Shown here: positions 8,482 to 17,367 of the stretch, one piece after another
Layout of the letters: every line of letters begins with the position of its first letter
How positions within the stretch are numbered: the first letter of the stretch is position 1
Source of the DNA: Acetomicrobium sp. S15 = DSM 107314
Lineage (GTDB): Bacteria > Synergistota > Synergistia > Synergistales > Thermosynergistaceae
Reading direction: 5' to 3'
DNA: 64,000 bases
NCBI RefSeq assembly: GCF_016125955.1
Contig: NZ_JADEVE010000091.1
Coordinates: 1-64,000 of the forward strand
Program-made: the position numbers and the translations under genes
The notes under the pieces: model-generated
Told to the model about the DNA's origin: nothing
The model's database searches: none
Seen by the model: only the letters and a program-made list of their open reading frames with translations

Positions 8482-9441
8482 TTGAAGCCTTTGTCGGAAA
8501 GCGTACTTGACGCCATAGGGGAGACCCCGCTTGTAGATCTAAAACGGCTGGTCGAGGCGTGGGGTTTAGAGGGAAAAATTTACGCGAAACTTGAGCTCTT
8601 AAACCCGGGCTTCAGCATGAAAGATAGGATAGCCCTGAAGATCATCGAAGAAGCGGAGGCCTCGGGCGAGCTCAAATCCGGACAAACCATAGTCGAAACG
8701 ACGAGCGGAAACACCGGCACAGGGCTTGCCATAGTGTGCGCCGTAAAGGGATACCCCTTTGTGGCCGTGATGTCCAAGGGGAACACGCCGGAGAGGGCGC
8801 GGATGATCAGGGCTCTCGGAGCGGAGGTTGTGTTGGTGGAGCAGGCTCCCGACTCGCCGCCCGGACAGGTTTCGGGAGAGGATCTGGCGCTGGTCGAGGA
8901 AGAGGCAAAGCGCATCATCGCGGAAAGGGGTGCCTTTTACGCCGACCAGTTCAACAGAATGAGCAACGTTCACGCCCACGAAGAGCATACTGGCGCAGAG
9001 ATATGGGATCAGACAGAGGGGAAAGTGGACGCCTTCCTGCAGTTTGCCGGCACGGGCGGATCGTTCGCAGGCTGCGCCAAGGCGCTCAAAAAGCGCAACC
9101 CGGACATTCGCTGTTACCTGACGGAACCCGCTGGAGCCCCATATCTCGCCGGAGGACCCATAACGAACCCGAACCACAAGATCCAAGGCGGTGGTTACGC
9201 CAAAGACCTACCCATTGTAGACAAAAACCTCATAGACGGCTTTTTGGCCATAACGGATGACGAAGCAATAGAAGGAGCGAGGGCGCTGGCGCGCTTCGAA
9301 GGGATCTTCGCCGGCTCTTCCACCGGAGCCAACATCGCCGGCGCAGCAAAACTGTTGAGGGACAAAGAGAAGGGAAATAGGATAGCAATATTGGTCTGCG
9401 ACTCAGGCCTCAAATACCTGAGCACAGACCTTTATAATTGA
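8482..9441 (+). CDS. Cysteine synthase-like PLP enzyme (CysK/CBS family)
   Basis: This fold-type II PLP enzyme of about 319 residues belongs to the O-acetylserine sulfhydrylase/cystathionine beta-synthase group. It shows IGETPLVDL at the N-terminus, the PLP Lys in PGFSMKDRIAL, the substrate loop TTSGNTGTGLA, the phosphate loop FAGTGGSFAGC and GIFAGSSTGANIAGA near the end. TTG at 8482 is preferred because GGAGGTG ends six bases before it; GTG at 8473 and TTG at 8467 overlap that site. The insert VEQAPDSPPGQVSG (~residues 120-135) is longer than in CysK. The gene stands alone and converges on the superoxide reductase gene. Cysteine synthesis or cysteine/serine breakdown are both possible. Confidence 0.85.
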   Translation: MKPLSESVLDAIGETPLVDLKRLVEAWGLEGKIYAKLELLNPGFSMKDRIALKIIEEAEASGELKSGQTIVETTSGNTGTGLAIVCAVKGYPFVAVMSKGNTPERARMIRALGAEVVLVEQAPDSPPGQVSGEDLALVEEEAKRIIAERGAFYADQFNRMSNVHAHEEHTGAEIWDQTEGKVDAFLQFAGTGGSFAGCAKALKKRNPDIRCYLTEPAGAPYLAGGPITNPNHKIQGGGYAKDLPIVDKNLIDGFLAITDDEAIEGARALARFEGIFAGSSTGANIAGAAKLLRDKEKGNRIAILVCDSGLKYLSTDLYN

Positions 9442-9560
9442 GAAACAGATTCGATGTTTAGCTTCGCGCAACTTAATGACGCGTGATCCGTTGATAGTAA
9501 TATGTAAACGCGTCACTCATTGCTGATTACTTATCGCTATTCAAGCGATAGCCTTCAATG

Positions 9561-9599
9561 TTCATCCCCTAAGAGGAGCTGGGCCTCTCAGGGGATGAA
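9561..9599. terminator. Hairpin between convergent genes
   Basis: A near-perfect inverted repeat pairs TTCATCCCCT-AGAGG with CCTCT-AGGGGATGAA around a short loop. It sits between the ends of the cysteine-synthase-like gene and the superoxide reductase gene and could stop both transcripts, although neither side has a strong T tract. Confidence 0.6.
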
Positions 9600-9604
9600 A
9601 TGTC

Positions 9605-9997
9605 TTATCCTACCTTGATCTCTTTGGAGCTCTCCCATAGGCCGTGTATATTGCAGTAAGACATAGCGAGCAGTGTGCCCGAGGAGTTGAGTTTCACCCT
9701 AGCCACACCGCACGAATCGGTGTAGGCAGGCCCCTGGTTTGCGCCAGCCACCGCCTCACCGTGGGCGGTGAATTCGAAATTGGCCAGCTCATAAGCGAAC
9801 TTATCCCCTTCGGGCTTAAACAGGAGCTTGATCCAGCGGATGTGATGCTCCGTCGTGTTGGGATGAGGGATTTCCTTACCTACGGTAAGGGTGACGTTAA
9901 AAAATTCCCCGGCCTTCACCGAATCTGGCGCCTCTATCACGGGGACGTGCTTTTCAGCCTTCCAGTCGGCAGACTGCATGATGTCCGCGAACTTCAT
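9605..9997 (-). CDS. Superoxide reductase, class II (neelaredoxin type)
   Basis: The 130-residue protein has a single iron centre that reduces superoxide to peroxide, the usual oxygen defence of anaerobes. The ligands are visible in order: His in EKHVPVI (~residue 17), HPNTTEHHI (~residues 46-54) and the Cys-x-x-His pair SYCNIHG near residues 112-118. The N-terminal Cys4 rubredoxin-like domain of class I desulfoferrodoxin is absent. It is a single gene in the cytoplasm, convergent with the upstream PLP enzyme; no electron donor gene is adjacent. Confidence 0.93.
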   Translation of the reverse strand: MKFADIMQSADWKAEKHVPVIEAPDSVKAGEFFNVTLTVGKEIPHPNTTEHHIRWIKLLFKPEGDKFAYELANFEFTAHGEAVAGANQGPAYTDSCGVARVKLNSSGTLLAMSYCNIHGLWESSKEIKVG

Positions 9998-10077
9998 AAA
10001 CCTCGCCTCCCTAACTATAGATTTCTAAAACGCTTATAATATAACATAACCGTCAACTCTCGCGCAACCGCTACGTT

Positions 10078-11301
10078 TCACGAACCGGCGAGCCTTAACA
10101 TGGCGTTTGCCAACACTGTGGCTCCCTTGGCCGCATCATCGAAGTCCGTCAGCTCTTGAGGGCAGTGACTCCTGCCCCCTATAGATGGGACGAAAATCAT
10201 GGCCGTGGGGCAGATCGAATGCATATATTGAGCGTCGTGGCCGGCGCCGCTCGGAAGCCTCATATAAGAAAAGGCGGCCTCTCTGGCCATCTCCTCGACC
10301 AGGTTCACCATAGCGGGATCGAAGTGCACGGGCTTTGCATCTCCCACCATTTCAAGTTCATATTCCAGACGATGATTCGATGCAGCCTGCGCCACCAGCG
10401 CTTCGGCGCGCTTCTTGCCATCCTCGTAGAGGGCCTCGTCGTACTGCCGCAGGTCTATCGTGAAGGAAGCTTGACCCGGGACGACGTTTATGATGTCGGG
10501 GTAGGGGTGGAGCCTCCCAACGGTGGTGCGGGTGTCATGCCCCATCTCTTCGGCCAACCTCCTCACAGAACAGACGAGCTCAGCCGCGCCAAGGAGGGCA
10601 TCGCGGCGCATGTCTAAAGGTGTAGTACCGGTGTGGTTAGCCTCGCCCTGATATTTGCCCTGCCACCACGCTATCCCCTGTATTCCCTCCACTACGCCGA
10701 TAGAGATCCCTTTAGCGTCAAGTACGGGCCCTTGCTCTACGTGGAGCTCAAAATAGGCCACGGGCTTGAGCCATTTATTTCCCTTATACCCTATGCGTTC
10801 GAGCTCCGCCTCTACGGAGATTCCAGCATCGTCTTTCTTGGCATATGCCTCTTGTAGCGTCATGAGGCCCGCTACTACACCGCTTCCCAGCATACAAGGC
10901 TGAAAGCGCGCCCCCTCTTCATCGGTAAAACACGCCACGGCCACCGGCTTACGAGTGCGGATGCCATAGTCGTTCAATGTCCTGATGGCTTCGAGTGCCC
11001 CCAACACTCCCAAGGCACCGTCGAAGGCACCGCCTTCCCTCACCGTATCCAAGTGAGAGCCAGCCATCACGGGAGGCGCATCAATTGAACCTTCCCTCAA
11101 GCCGAAGATATCCCCAATGGGGTCTACGATCACCTCAAGGCCTGCCTCTTTTAGCCAAGAGACAAAGAGATCTCTGGCTCGCTTGTCTTCGTCGGAGAGG
11201 GCGAGGCGCGAGACTCCCTTGCCAGGTCCACCGTAGCCGATTTGTCCCATCTCCTCTAAAGACTTCCGCAGCCGATCGGAATTTACACGCAACAAAAACA
11301 T
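10078..11301 (-). CDS. M20-type amidase, hydantoinase/carbamoylase family
   Basis: The 407-residue zinc hydrolase belongs to the N-carbamoyl-L-amino acid hydrolase/allantoate amidohydrolase/beta-ureidopropionase group. Metal-site motifs are GSHLDTVREGGAFDGALGV (His and Asp, ~residues 81-99), TDEEGARF (Glu-Glu pair) and ELHVEQGPVL (His). The C-terminal SGAGHDAQYM supplies the last His. A ribosome site (GAGGAGGGG) precedes the ATG. It is downstream of an amidohydrolase on the same strand, so the pair probably degrades N-carbamoyl or N-acyl compounds. The exact substrate is not predictable. Confidence 0.88.
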   Translation of the reverse strand: MFLLRVNSDRLRKSLEEMGQIGYGGPGKGVSRLALSDEDKRARDLFVSWLKEAGLEVIVDPIGDIFGLREGSIDAPPVMAGSHLDTVREGGAFDGALGVLGALEAIRTLNDYGIRTRKPVAVACFTDEEGARFQPCMLGSGVVAGLMTLQEAYAKKDDAGISVEAELERIGYKGNKWLKPVAYFELHVEQGPVLDAKGISIGVVEGIQGIAWWQGKYQGEANHTGTTPLDMRRDALLGAAELVCSVRRLAEEMGHDTRTTVGRLHPYPDIINVVPGQASFTIDLRQYDEALYEDGKKRAEALVAQAASNHRLEYELEMVGDAKPVHFDPAMVNLVEEMAREAAFSYMRLPSGAGHDAQYMHSICPTAMIFVPSIGGRSHCPQELTDFDDAAKGATVLANAMLRLAGS

Positions 11302-11357
11302 CCCCTCCTCGCTGGTCGAGCTATCGATGCCAAGCCTGCAACCTCAAAGTAGAAAGT

Positions 11358-12977
11358 TCACGCCTTTGCGTAGACGACTTCGCCGCCGGAGATGGTGAGA
11401 TCCACCTTCATGTCTTTCACTTCTTCTATTGGCATTTTGACGATATCTCCGGACAGAACGATCACATCGGCCGCCTTCCCGGCTTCTAAACTCCCCTTCT
11501 TTTGCTCCTCAAAGGCGGCATGCGCTCCGCCCACGGTGTAGGCGCAAAGCGCCTCCATGACTCTCACGCGCTCACTTTCGCCGCAGACCTGCCCGTCTTT
11601 GGTCTTCCTCGTGGCCGCCTCGTAGATGTTTATGAAGGGGTTGAAGGTGGTGACCGGGCTGTCTGAACTCATGGCCACGGGAATCCCGCGTTCTATAAAG
11701 CTCCTCATGGGGAACATATACCCGACGCGCTCGCGGCCGTAGTTTGAGATATATCCGCCGCCGAACTCGTAGAAAAAGATCGGCTGCACCACGGGTATGA
11801 CGCCCAAATCCTTCACGCGGGACACGAGGTCCGGCGGACAGATCGCGCAGTGCTCGATGCGGTGTCTGCAGTCGCATCTCGGAGAAACGCCCATGGCTTT
11901 TTCAAAGGAGTTCAACATCATCTCTATCGCCCTATCGCCGATGCAATGGGCAGTCACTTGAAAGCCCTTGGAATGAGCCCTTCCCACCAGCGCGTCGAGC
12001 TCGTTTTGGGAATAGTAGAGTATGCCGAAATCTTCTGGATCGGAAGCGTAAGGCTCGCGGGTAGCGCAGGTCGGGCCACTGCTGCTTCCGTCCACCATGA
12101 GCTTATAAGATCCTATGCAAAGGCGATCGTCTCCGAAGCCCGTGACAAGGCCGGTCTCCAGGTAGTGATCGCCGCTCGTATCTCCGATGATCCTCCCCAC
12201 AGAGGCATAGACGCGCACGCGAAGAGCGCCGCTGCGAGCACCTTCGACGAGCGCGCGCATGCCCAAAGGCCCGGCCAACCCCTCGTCGTGGACGCTCGTT
12301 ATCCCCCATTCCAAGAAGTCGCGGTCGGCGACCTTCAACCCTTCGGCATATTCTTCTAACGTGTAGGCACCGGCTTTAAGCACCCCATCCTGCGCCGCCT
12401 CATAGAGGACGCCGTCGAGCCTCGCCCCGGAGCGGCCGAACCTGCCGCCCGGAGGATCAACCACGCTATCGTCTATACCTGCAAGTTCGAGCGCTTTGCT
12501 GTTGGCCACAGCTATATGGCAGCAGGTCCTTGTCAGGATCACCGGATTGTCTGGGGAGACCTCGTCTAAGTCGAAGCGGGTGGGGTGGCGACCCTCCGCG
12601 AGTTCAGTATGGTTGTAACCCCATCCTCTCACCCACTTGCCGGACCCGAGCGCGGCGGCCCGCTCTTTGACCAGGTGCTTTATGTCAGAGATGGACTTGA
12701 CGTTCGGAGCCTTGAGGCTTATCCCCAGGCGGTTGACGCCGTAGAGCAAAAAGTGGACGTGGGCATCTATGAAGCCTGGCATGGCCGTCCTGCCGCCGAG
12801 CTCGATCACCTGCGTGCGCGGCCCTTTAAGCTCCATCACTTTTGAGGTCGCACCGACAGCGGCTATTTTATCCCCACATATGGCGAGGGCCTCCTCTTGC
12901 GCCCTTTTGGGGTCGACCGTCAGGACGTTCCTCTCTCCAGGTGCGCTCACCAAGATGATATCCGCTTCACCTCTCAT
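11358..12977 (-). CDS. YtcJ-type metal-dependent amidohydrolase
   Basis: This ~539-residue member of the amidohydrolase superfamily resembles YtcJ/NfdA (amidohydrolase_3). It shows an N-terminal beta-sandwich segment, then GFIDAHVHFLLYG with the HxH metal motif (~residue 70), the central QVTAHCIGDRAIEMML and HRIEHC, and SSDSPVTTFNPF with the catalytic Asp. ATG at 12977 follows GGAGGTG by nine bases and is preferred over the GTG at 12989. It probably hydrolyses an amide or an exocyclic C-N bond in the cytoplasm. The carbamoylase-like gene follows 56 bases downstream, suggesting a joint pathway. Confidence 0.87.
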   Translation of the reverse strand: MRGEADIILVSAPGERNVLTVDPKRAQEEALAICGDKIAAVGATSKVMELKGPRTQVIELGGRTAMPGFIDAHVHFLLYGVNRLGISLKAPNVKSISDIKHLVKERAAALGSGKWVRGWGYNHTELAEGRHPTRFDLDEVSPDNPVILTRTCCHIAVANSKALELAGIDDSVVDPPGGRFGRSGARLDGVLYEAAQDGVLKAGAYTLEEYAEGLKVADRDFLEWGITSVHDEGLAGPLGMRALVEGARSGALRVRVYASVGRIIGDTSGDHYLETGLVTGFGDDRLCIGSYKLMVDGSSSGPTCATREPYASDPEDFGILYYSQNELDALVGRAHSKGFQVTAHCIGDRAIEMMLNSFEKAMGVSPRCDCRHRIEHCAICPPDLVSRVKDLGVIPVVQPIFFYEFGGGYISNYGRERVGYMFPMRSFIERGIPVAMSSDSPVTTFNPFINIYEAATRKTKDGQVCGESERVRVMEALCAYTVGGAHAAFEEQKKGSLEAGKAADVIVLSGDIVKMPIEEVKDMKVDLTISGGEVVYAKA

Positions 12978-13078
12978 TTCAGACCCCACCTCCCACGGGA
13001 TAATATCTCAAATGAGGCCGCTCTCGCGGCATTGCGGCGTTATCGAACGCCGCCTTCGGCCGCCAACCGATATAAAAA

Positions 13079-13101
13079 GGCGGGCACTTTCCATGCCCGC
13101 C
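13079..13101 (-). terminator. Strong intrinsic terminator after the secreted protein gene
   Basis: On the minus strand a perfect eight-base stem (GGCGGGCA/TGCCCGCC) with a seven-base loop is followed directly by TTTTT, ten bases after the stop at 13111. Confidence 0.9.
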
Positions 13102-13110
13102 TCTCTTCAT

Positions 13111-13860
13111 TCAACCGTCCCACTCGCTTCCGTCGTCCCTGCCGAAGTTGACGTTATAGATCCTGCCTCGCCTCCTGTCCCACGCGTACGGCCCATGACT
13201 ACCTGTCGGGCGACCTGAGGCATCCAAAAAGAGCATCTCTTCGGACATGGCAGTGGCTATCGTTATCCACCAGCGGACAGGACGGGCCAGCGGAAGCTTG
13301 CCCCTTATCTCGCCCATAGGCCACCCGCCGACGGGAGGGAGCCCTGTAGCCGCATCGATGGCCCTGACTATAGAGGGGTATTCCTCGGGAGCTGTCCTCA
13401 TAAAGTGGTGCCTTGCCCAGCGCGAGCGGGAAAGGTCTATTAAGAGCTTCCTCGCGAGCCACGGAGAACTCTCATCATCGAGCTGCACGAGGGATTGCGC
13501 CGCCACGAAGACCGCATCCAAGGCCACGAGGCTCTTGGGCACCTCCTGAGGCAGGAAAAATCCGCCCACCTCCTCCCAGCGCGACGGATCGCCCTCCGGA
13601 TACAGCGCTTCGATAATGGCCATCGCCCTGGAGGCTTTTTCTCGAGGTGACAAATTACTCCATAGAGAGCGCCACAGCTCGTAAGGTTTTAAATCTGGCG
13701 CCTCGGCAAGCAATGACTCTTTCAGGACGAGCGCTTGACGCTCTCCCTCTTCCATAGCCTTATAGCGGGCGCTATAGGTTTCTATCCAGTCGGCGTAAGC
13801 TGCTCCGCACAAAGCTGTGGCCAGCAAGAGTGCCACAGCTATAGAGACTTTCCGAAGCAT
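13111..13860 (-). CDS. Secreted protein of unknown function
   Basis: I do not recognise this 249-residue protein. Residues 1-24 form a clear signal peptide (MLRKV basic start, hydrophobic core ALLLATALCGAAYA, cleavage before DW). The mature part is rich in Trp, Arg and acidic residues, without transmembrane segments, Cys clusters or repeats. It ends in a polar tail (GPYAWDRRRGRIYNVNFGRDDG). The Met at 13860 is preferred because it follows a GAGGGGGG ribosome site. The gene lies downstream of mscS on the same strand and is closed by a strong terminator. It may act in the cell envelope; nothing more specific is supported. Confidence 0.8.
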   Translation of the reverse strand: MLRKVSIAVALLLATALCGAAYADWIETYSARYKAMEEGERQALVLKESLLAEAPDLKPYELWRSLWSNLSPREKASRAMAIIEALYPEGDPSRWEEVGGFFLPQEVPKSLVALDAVFVAAQSLVQLDDESSPWLARKLLIDLSRSRWARHHFMRTAPEEYPSIVRAIDAATGLPPVGGWPMGEIRGKLPLARPVRWWITIATAMSEEMLFLDASGRPTGSHGPYAWDRRRGRIYNVNFGRDDGSEWDG

Positions 13861-13933
13861 CACTATCACCCCCCTCATCGACTTACCACCTCTTCGGGAA
13901 GGTATATTCCATCTATTTTTTAATTATACTACT

Positions 13934-15022
13934 TCATTGTGCCTCGTTGGTCGCCTCGCCTTGCGTTAACTGCAACGGCAACCCCTCCGCCTTCAAATAT
14001 ATGGTCTGCGTGGGGTAGGCGAACTTTATGCCCTCTTCGGCGAAACGTTTGTAGATGGCGAGGTTTATGGCCTGCTGGGCGTCCATGTATACGTTATAAT
14101 CCGGCGAGAGAACATAGTAGACCACTTCAAAGTCCAAAGAGGAGTTCCCAAATTTTAGAAAGTGGGCCCTGTCGAAGCGCGTCCTCTCCTGAGATGTGAT
14201 TATCGCTTTAACGATGTCCGGAATGGCTGATAGCTTTTCATACGGAGTCTGATATACGACGCCGAAGGAAAAAACCACGCGCCTCTCGTACATGCGCTTG
14301 TAGTTTCTGATCCGCGCCCTCAACAGGTCGCTGTTTGAAAATACTAACTGCTCGCCGGAGAGGCTCCTAAGGCGCGTGGTTTTGAGCCCCACATGTTCCA
14401 CGGTCCCCATGAGGTCATCGACGATGATGAAATCCCCCACGAGGAACGGCTTATCTAAGACGATGGAAAAGGAGGAGAAGAGATCCCCCAAGATGTTTTG
14501 AACGGCCAGGGCCACGGCTACGCCGCCGATTCCCAAGCCTGCCACCACGGCCGTCACGTTGATCCCCATATTATCCAAGGCTAAGAGTAAAATTAACGCC
14601 CAGAGGATGAGCCTCAGGATAACCCCCAGCGCCCTCGCCGTAGTGGCCGCCGCAGCGTCTCTGATCATGGCCCGCTCCGCATATCGCGATACGAAGTAAT
14701 AGATGAGCCAATCGAACCATATGGCTACCTGAAACAAGAAGGCCAATACCGTCAATATAGAAATGGCGCGAGAGAGGGTCGGCGGAAGGGAGAGGGAGAG
14801 CGACCCGAAGAAGATCGCGACCATGACGAAGAAAAAGGCCTTAGTGTGACGGAGAAGCTGTAGCGCGATTTCAAAAGGAGGGATGGGTCTTTTTTGCGCG
14901 AGTGGCTCGAGGCGCGATGCGATCCGATTTCGTATAAACCTCAAAACGAAGAACGCAGCGATGCCTATGGCACAGGCCGTGACCCACGACAGAAGCGAGT
15001 TTCCATAAAGTTGATAGTTCAT
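13934..15022 (-). CDS. mscS: Small-conductance mechanosensitive channel (MscS family)
   Basis: The 362-residue protein has four or five N-terminal hydrophobic segments, the last being the pore-lining TM3-type helix rich in Gly and Ala (VTAVVAGLGIGGVAVALAVQNILGDLFSSFSI, here split for length; ~residues 155-185). The beta domain follows (DKPFLVGDFIIVDDLMGTVEHVGLKTTRLRS) and then the cytoplasmic alpha/beta domain. It releases solutes on osmotic downshock at the inner membrane. It is longer than E. coli MscS because of extra N-terminal helices. A good ribosome site (GGAGG) precedes the ATG. It is the last gene of the dnaA-side leftward block, 22 bases after the DciA gene. Confidence 0.92.
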   Translation of the reverse strand: MNYQLYGNSLLSWVTACAIGIAAFFVLRFIRNRIASRLEPLAQKRPIPPFEIALQLLRHTKAFFFVMVAIFFGSLSLSLPPTLSRAISILTVLAFLFQVAIWFDWLIYYFVSRYAERAMIRDAAAATTARALGVILRLILWALILLLALDNMGINVTAVVAGLGIGGVAVALAVQNILGDLFSSFSIVLDKPFLVGDFIIVDDLMGTVEHVGLKTTRLRSLSGEQLVFSNSDLLRARIRNYKRMYERRVVFSFGVVYQTPYEKLSAIPDIVKAIITSQERTRFDRAHFLKFGNSSLDFEVVYYVLSPDYNVYMDAQQAINLAIYKRFAEEGIKFAYPTQTIYLKAEGLPLQLTQGEATNEAQ

Positions 15023-15043
15023 TTATCCACCTCCAAAGGATAC

Positions 15044-15496
15044 CTACCGGCTGAACCGCTTACGATAAGTGGCCAAAAGTTTGGCCAACTGATCTGCCAC
15101 ATCCTCTGAGCCTATCTTGCCGGATACGCGCGATCGCGCAGCGCGCACATCCTCCTCAGCCACTGTGACGTCGGGCGCAGGCTTGGTTCGAGCCACCCTT
15201 CGCCTCGGAAGCTTCCCTACTACCGCACGAAGCGAGGAAACCTTAAGTCCGATGAGCTGCAGCTCCTTTATAATCTCACCGCCGCGCATGTTCAATTCGT
15301 GGGCCACGGCCGGCGAATCGGCGACGACTAAAAGCCTTTCTCCCTCCAGGCGCAGCGGGGCAGCCCGCCCAGTTAGGTTGCCCAAGATCTCATTCCAGCG
15401 GCTCAAAGCCAAAGCCCATAAGACCTTCTCCGCTACCTCCCCGCTCAAACCCTTGCTCAAAAGCAAAGATAGGCTCTCTGGCTTTCCTCTCCTCAT
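15044..15496 (-). CDS. dciA: DciA-like replication protein (DUF721)
   Basis: The 150-residue protein matches DUF721, the family of DciA, which loads the DnaB helicase in bacteria without DnaC/DnaI. Residues ~25-95 hold the family core (WNEILGNLTGRAAPLRLEGERLLVVADSPAVAHELNMRG, split here by description), followed by a basic C-terminal part. Its start overlaps the end of mnmG by four bases, so it is translationally coupled. Being three genes from dnaA supports a replication role. The identification rests on family resemblance by eye. Confidence 0.8.
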   Translation of the reverse strand: MRRGKPESLSLLLSKGLSGEVAEKVLWALALSRWNEILGNLTGRAAPLRLEGERLLVVADSPAVAHELNMRGGEIIKELQLIGLKVSSLRAVVGKLPRRRVARTKPAPDVTVAEEDVRAARSRVSGKIGSEDVADQLAKLLATYRKRFSR

Positions 15497-17361
15497 GCGC
15501 TTTTCCTCCGAGACGCGACAACCACTGATAGTATCTGTATATCCGCCGGCGTAACGCCAGATATACGGCTCGCCTGACCGAGCGTGCGCGGGCGTATGGA
15601 AGAAAGTTTTTGCCTGCTCTCTGAAAGTAATCCAGTGATGGAGGAGTAGTCGATGTCATCCGGGATGCTTACGCCGTCCAACCGCTCCATGCGCTCGCAG
15701 GAGCGCCTCTCGCGTTCTATATAACCTTCATACTTCACTTCGATCTCTATCCGCTCGCCGAGATCGCCGATCGCAGGTTCGCGAGGAGGAGAGAGCTCGG
15801 CTATGTGCCCATAAGACACCTCTGGCCTCTTTAAGAGCGATTCCAACGTCACAGGCTCCTCTACGGGAGACGTCCCGACGGATAAGAGGAAGTCATTGAG
15901 GCCCGGTGTGGGATATATATACGTCTCAGCGAGCCTCTTGCGCTCTTCGTCCATCCTGCGCCATCGCTCTGTCAAGGTTTGCCACTGGAAATCATCGAGC
16001 AACCCCAACTGCCTCGCCACGGGGCTGAGGCGCCTGTCGGCGTTGTCAAACCTCAAAAGCAGCCTGTGTTCGCACCGGCTCGTGAGCATCCTGTAAGGTT
16101 CGGACGTGCCCTTCGTCACCAAGTCATCTATGAGCACGCCGATATACGCTTCGCTTCGCTTTAAAACCAGCGGTTCCTCGCCGCGCAACGTCAAAACCGC
16201 ATTTATGCCGGCCAAAAGCCCCTGTGATGCGGCCTCTTCGTACCCTGAGGTGCCGTTTATCTGTCCGGCGCAGAAGAGCCCTTCAACGAGCTTGGTCTCA
16301 AGCCACGGGCGAAGTTGTGTTGGCGGTAGAAAATTGTATTCTATCGCGTAGCCGGGCCGCAGCAAGTGAGCGCTTTCGCACCCCGGAAGAGAGCGCACCA
16401 TGGCCACTTGAACGTCATAGGGCAGGCTGGTCGAGAAGTTTTGCATATAGATCTCTCTGCTCCTTCTGGCCGTGGGCTCCAAAAAGACGACGTGGGAGTC
16501 TTTCTCCGGAAAGCGCACAACCCTGTCTTCGATGGACGGGCAATAGCGCGGCCCCACGCCCTTTATCGCTCCCGTAAAGAGGGGTGACCTGTCGAGTGCT
16601 CTCTTTATGATCTCGTGCGTCTTGAGAGTGCTCCGCGTCACATAGCAAGGGAAGCCGCTGTATACCTTCCCTTCGTCGAAATAACTGAACGCGCGCGGCG
16701 CGGCGTCGCTCTCCTGGCACATCAAGGAGGTGAAATCTACGCTGTCGGCGTGGATCCTGGGCGACGTGCCCGTCTTCAAGGTTTTGACCTCGAAGCCCAA
16801 CTTTTTCAGCGACGAGGCTAAAGCGCCCGCCGGGACTTCGCCCAGCGGGCCGGACGGAAAGTTCACGAGCCCTATATGGACCCTTCCTCCCAAATATGTA
16901 CCGGTGGCAAGTATTACTTTTCTCCCCTCAAAGACGACGCCCAAATTTGTCTTCACGCCGCGGACGCTTTTGCCATCTACCCATATGTCTTCGACGACGG
17001 CCTGATGGACATCAACGTTCTTTGCCGACTCCAACCTCTCGAGGAAGTACTCGTAATATAACCTCATGTCGCATTGAGCCCTCAAGGCCCTGACTGCTGG
17101 CCCCTTGGACGTGTTCAATATTCTCATGTGCAGCGCCGCGGCATCGGTGGCTTTGCCTTGTTCGCCCCCTAAGGCATCTATCTCTCTTGTAATATGCCCC
17201 TTCGCCGGTCCGCCTATAGACGGGTTGCACGCCATTAGGGCGGTATTTTCGAGATGTAGATTCAACAGGAGTACAGAGGCCCCCATCTTCGAGGCCGCCA
17301 AAGCCGCCTCGCAGCCCGCGTGCCCTCCACCGACCACGATCACGTCATATACTTTGTCCAT
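15493..17361 (-). CDS. mnmG: tRNA uridine-5-carboxymethylaminomethyl modification enzyme MnmG
   Basis: This 622-residue FAD protein, with MnmE, modifies the wobble uridine of certain tRNAs. The N-terminal dinucleotide-binding motif VVGGGHAGCEAALAA (~residues 10-24) is typical, as are the conserved MACNPSIGGPAKGH (~44-57), the Cys-containing CPSIEDRVVRF (~270-280) and GLFCAGQINGTSGYEEAASQG (~365-385, shown as landmark residues). The length is that of the family. It is seven bases from recF and overlaps dciA. MnmE is not in the window. Confidence 0.95.
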   Translation of the reverse strand: MDKVYDVIVVGGGHAGCEAALAASKMGASVLLLNLHLENTALMACNPSIGGPAKGHITREIDALGGEQGKATDAAALHMRILNTSKGPAVRALRAQCDMRLYYEYFLERLESAKNVDVHQAVVEDIWVDGKSVRGVKTNLGVVFEGRKVILATGTYLGGRVHIGLVNFPSGPLGEVPAGALASSLKKLGFEVKTLKTGTSPRIHADSVDFTSLMCQESDAAPRAFSYFDEGKVYSGFPCYVTRSTLKTHEIIKRALDRSPLFTGAIKGVGPRYCPSIEDRVVRFPEKDSHVVFLEPTARRSREIYMQNFSTSLPYDVQVAMVRSLPGCESAHLLRPGYAIEYNFLPPTQLRPWLETKLVEGLFCAGQINGTSGYEEAASQGLLAGINAVLTLRGEEPLVLKRSEAYIGVLIDDLVTKGTSEPYRMLTSRCEHRLLLRFDNADRRLSPVARQLGLLDDFQWQTLTERWRRMDEERKRLAETYIYPTPGLNDFLLSVGTSPVEEPVTLESLLKRPEVSYGHIAELSPPREPAIGDLGERIEIEVKYEGYIERERRSCERMERLDGVSIPDDIDYSSITGLLSESRQKLSSIRPRTLGQASRISGVTPADIQILSVVVASRRKSA

Positions 17362-17367
17362 CGCCCT

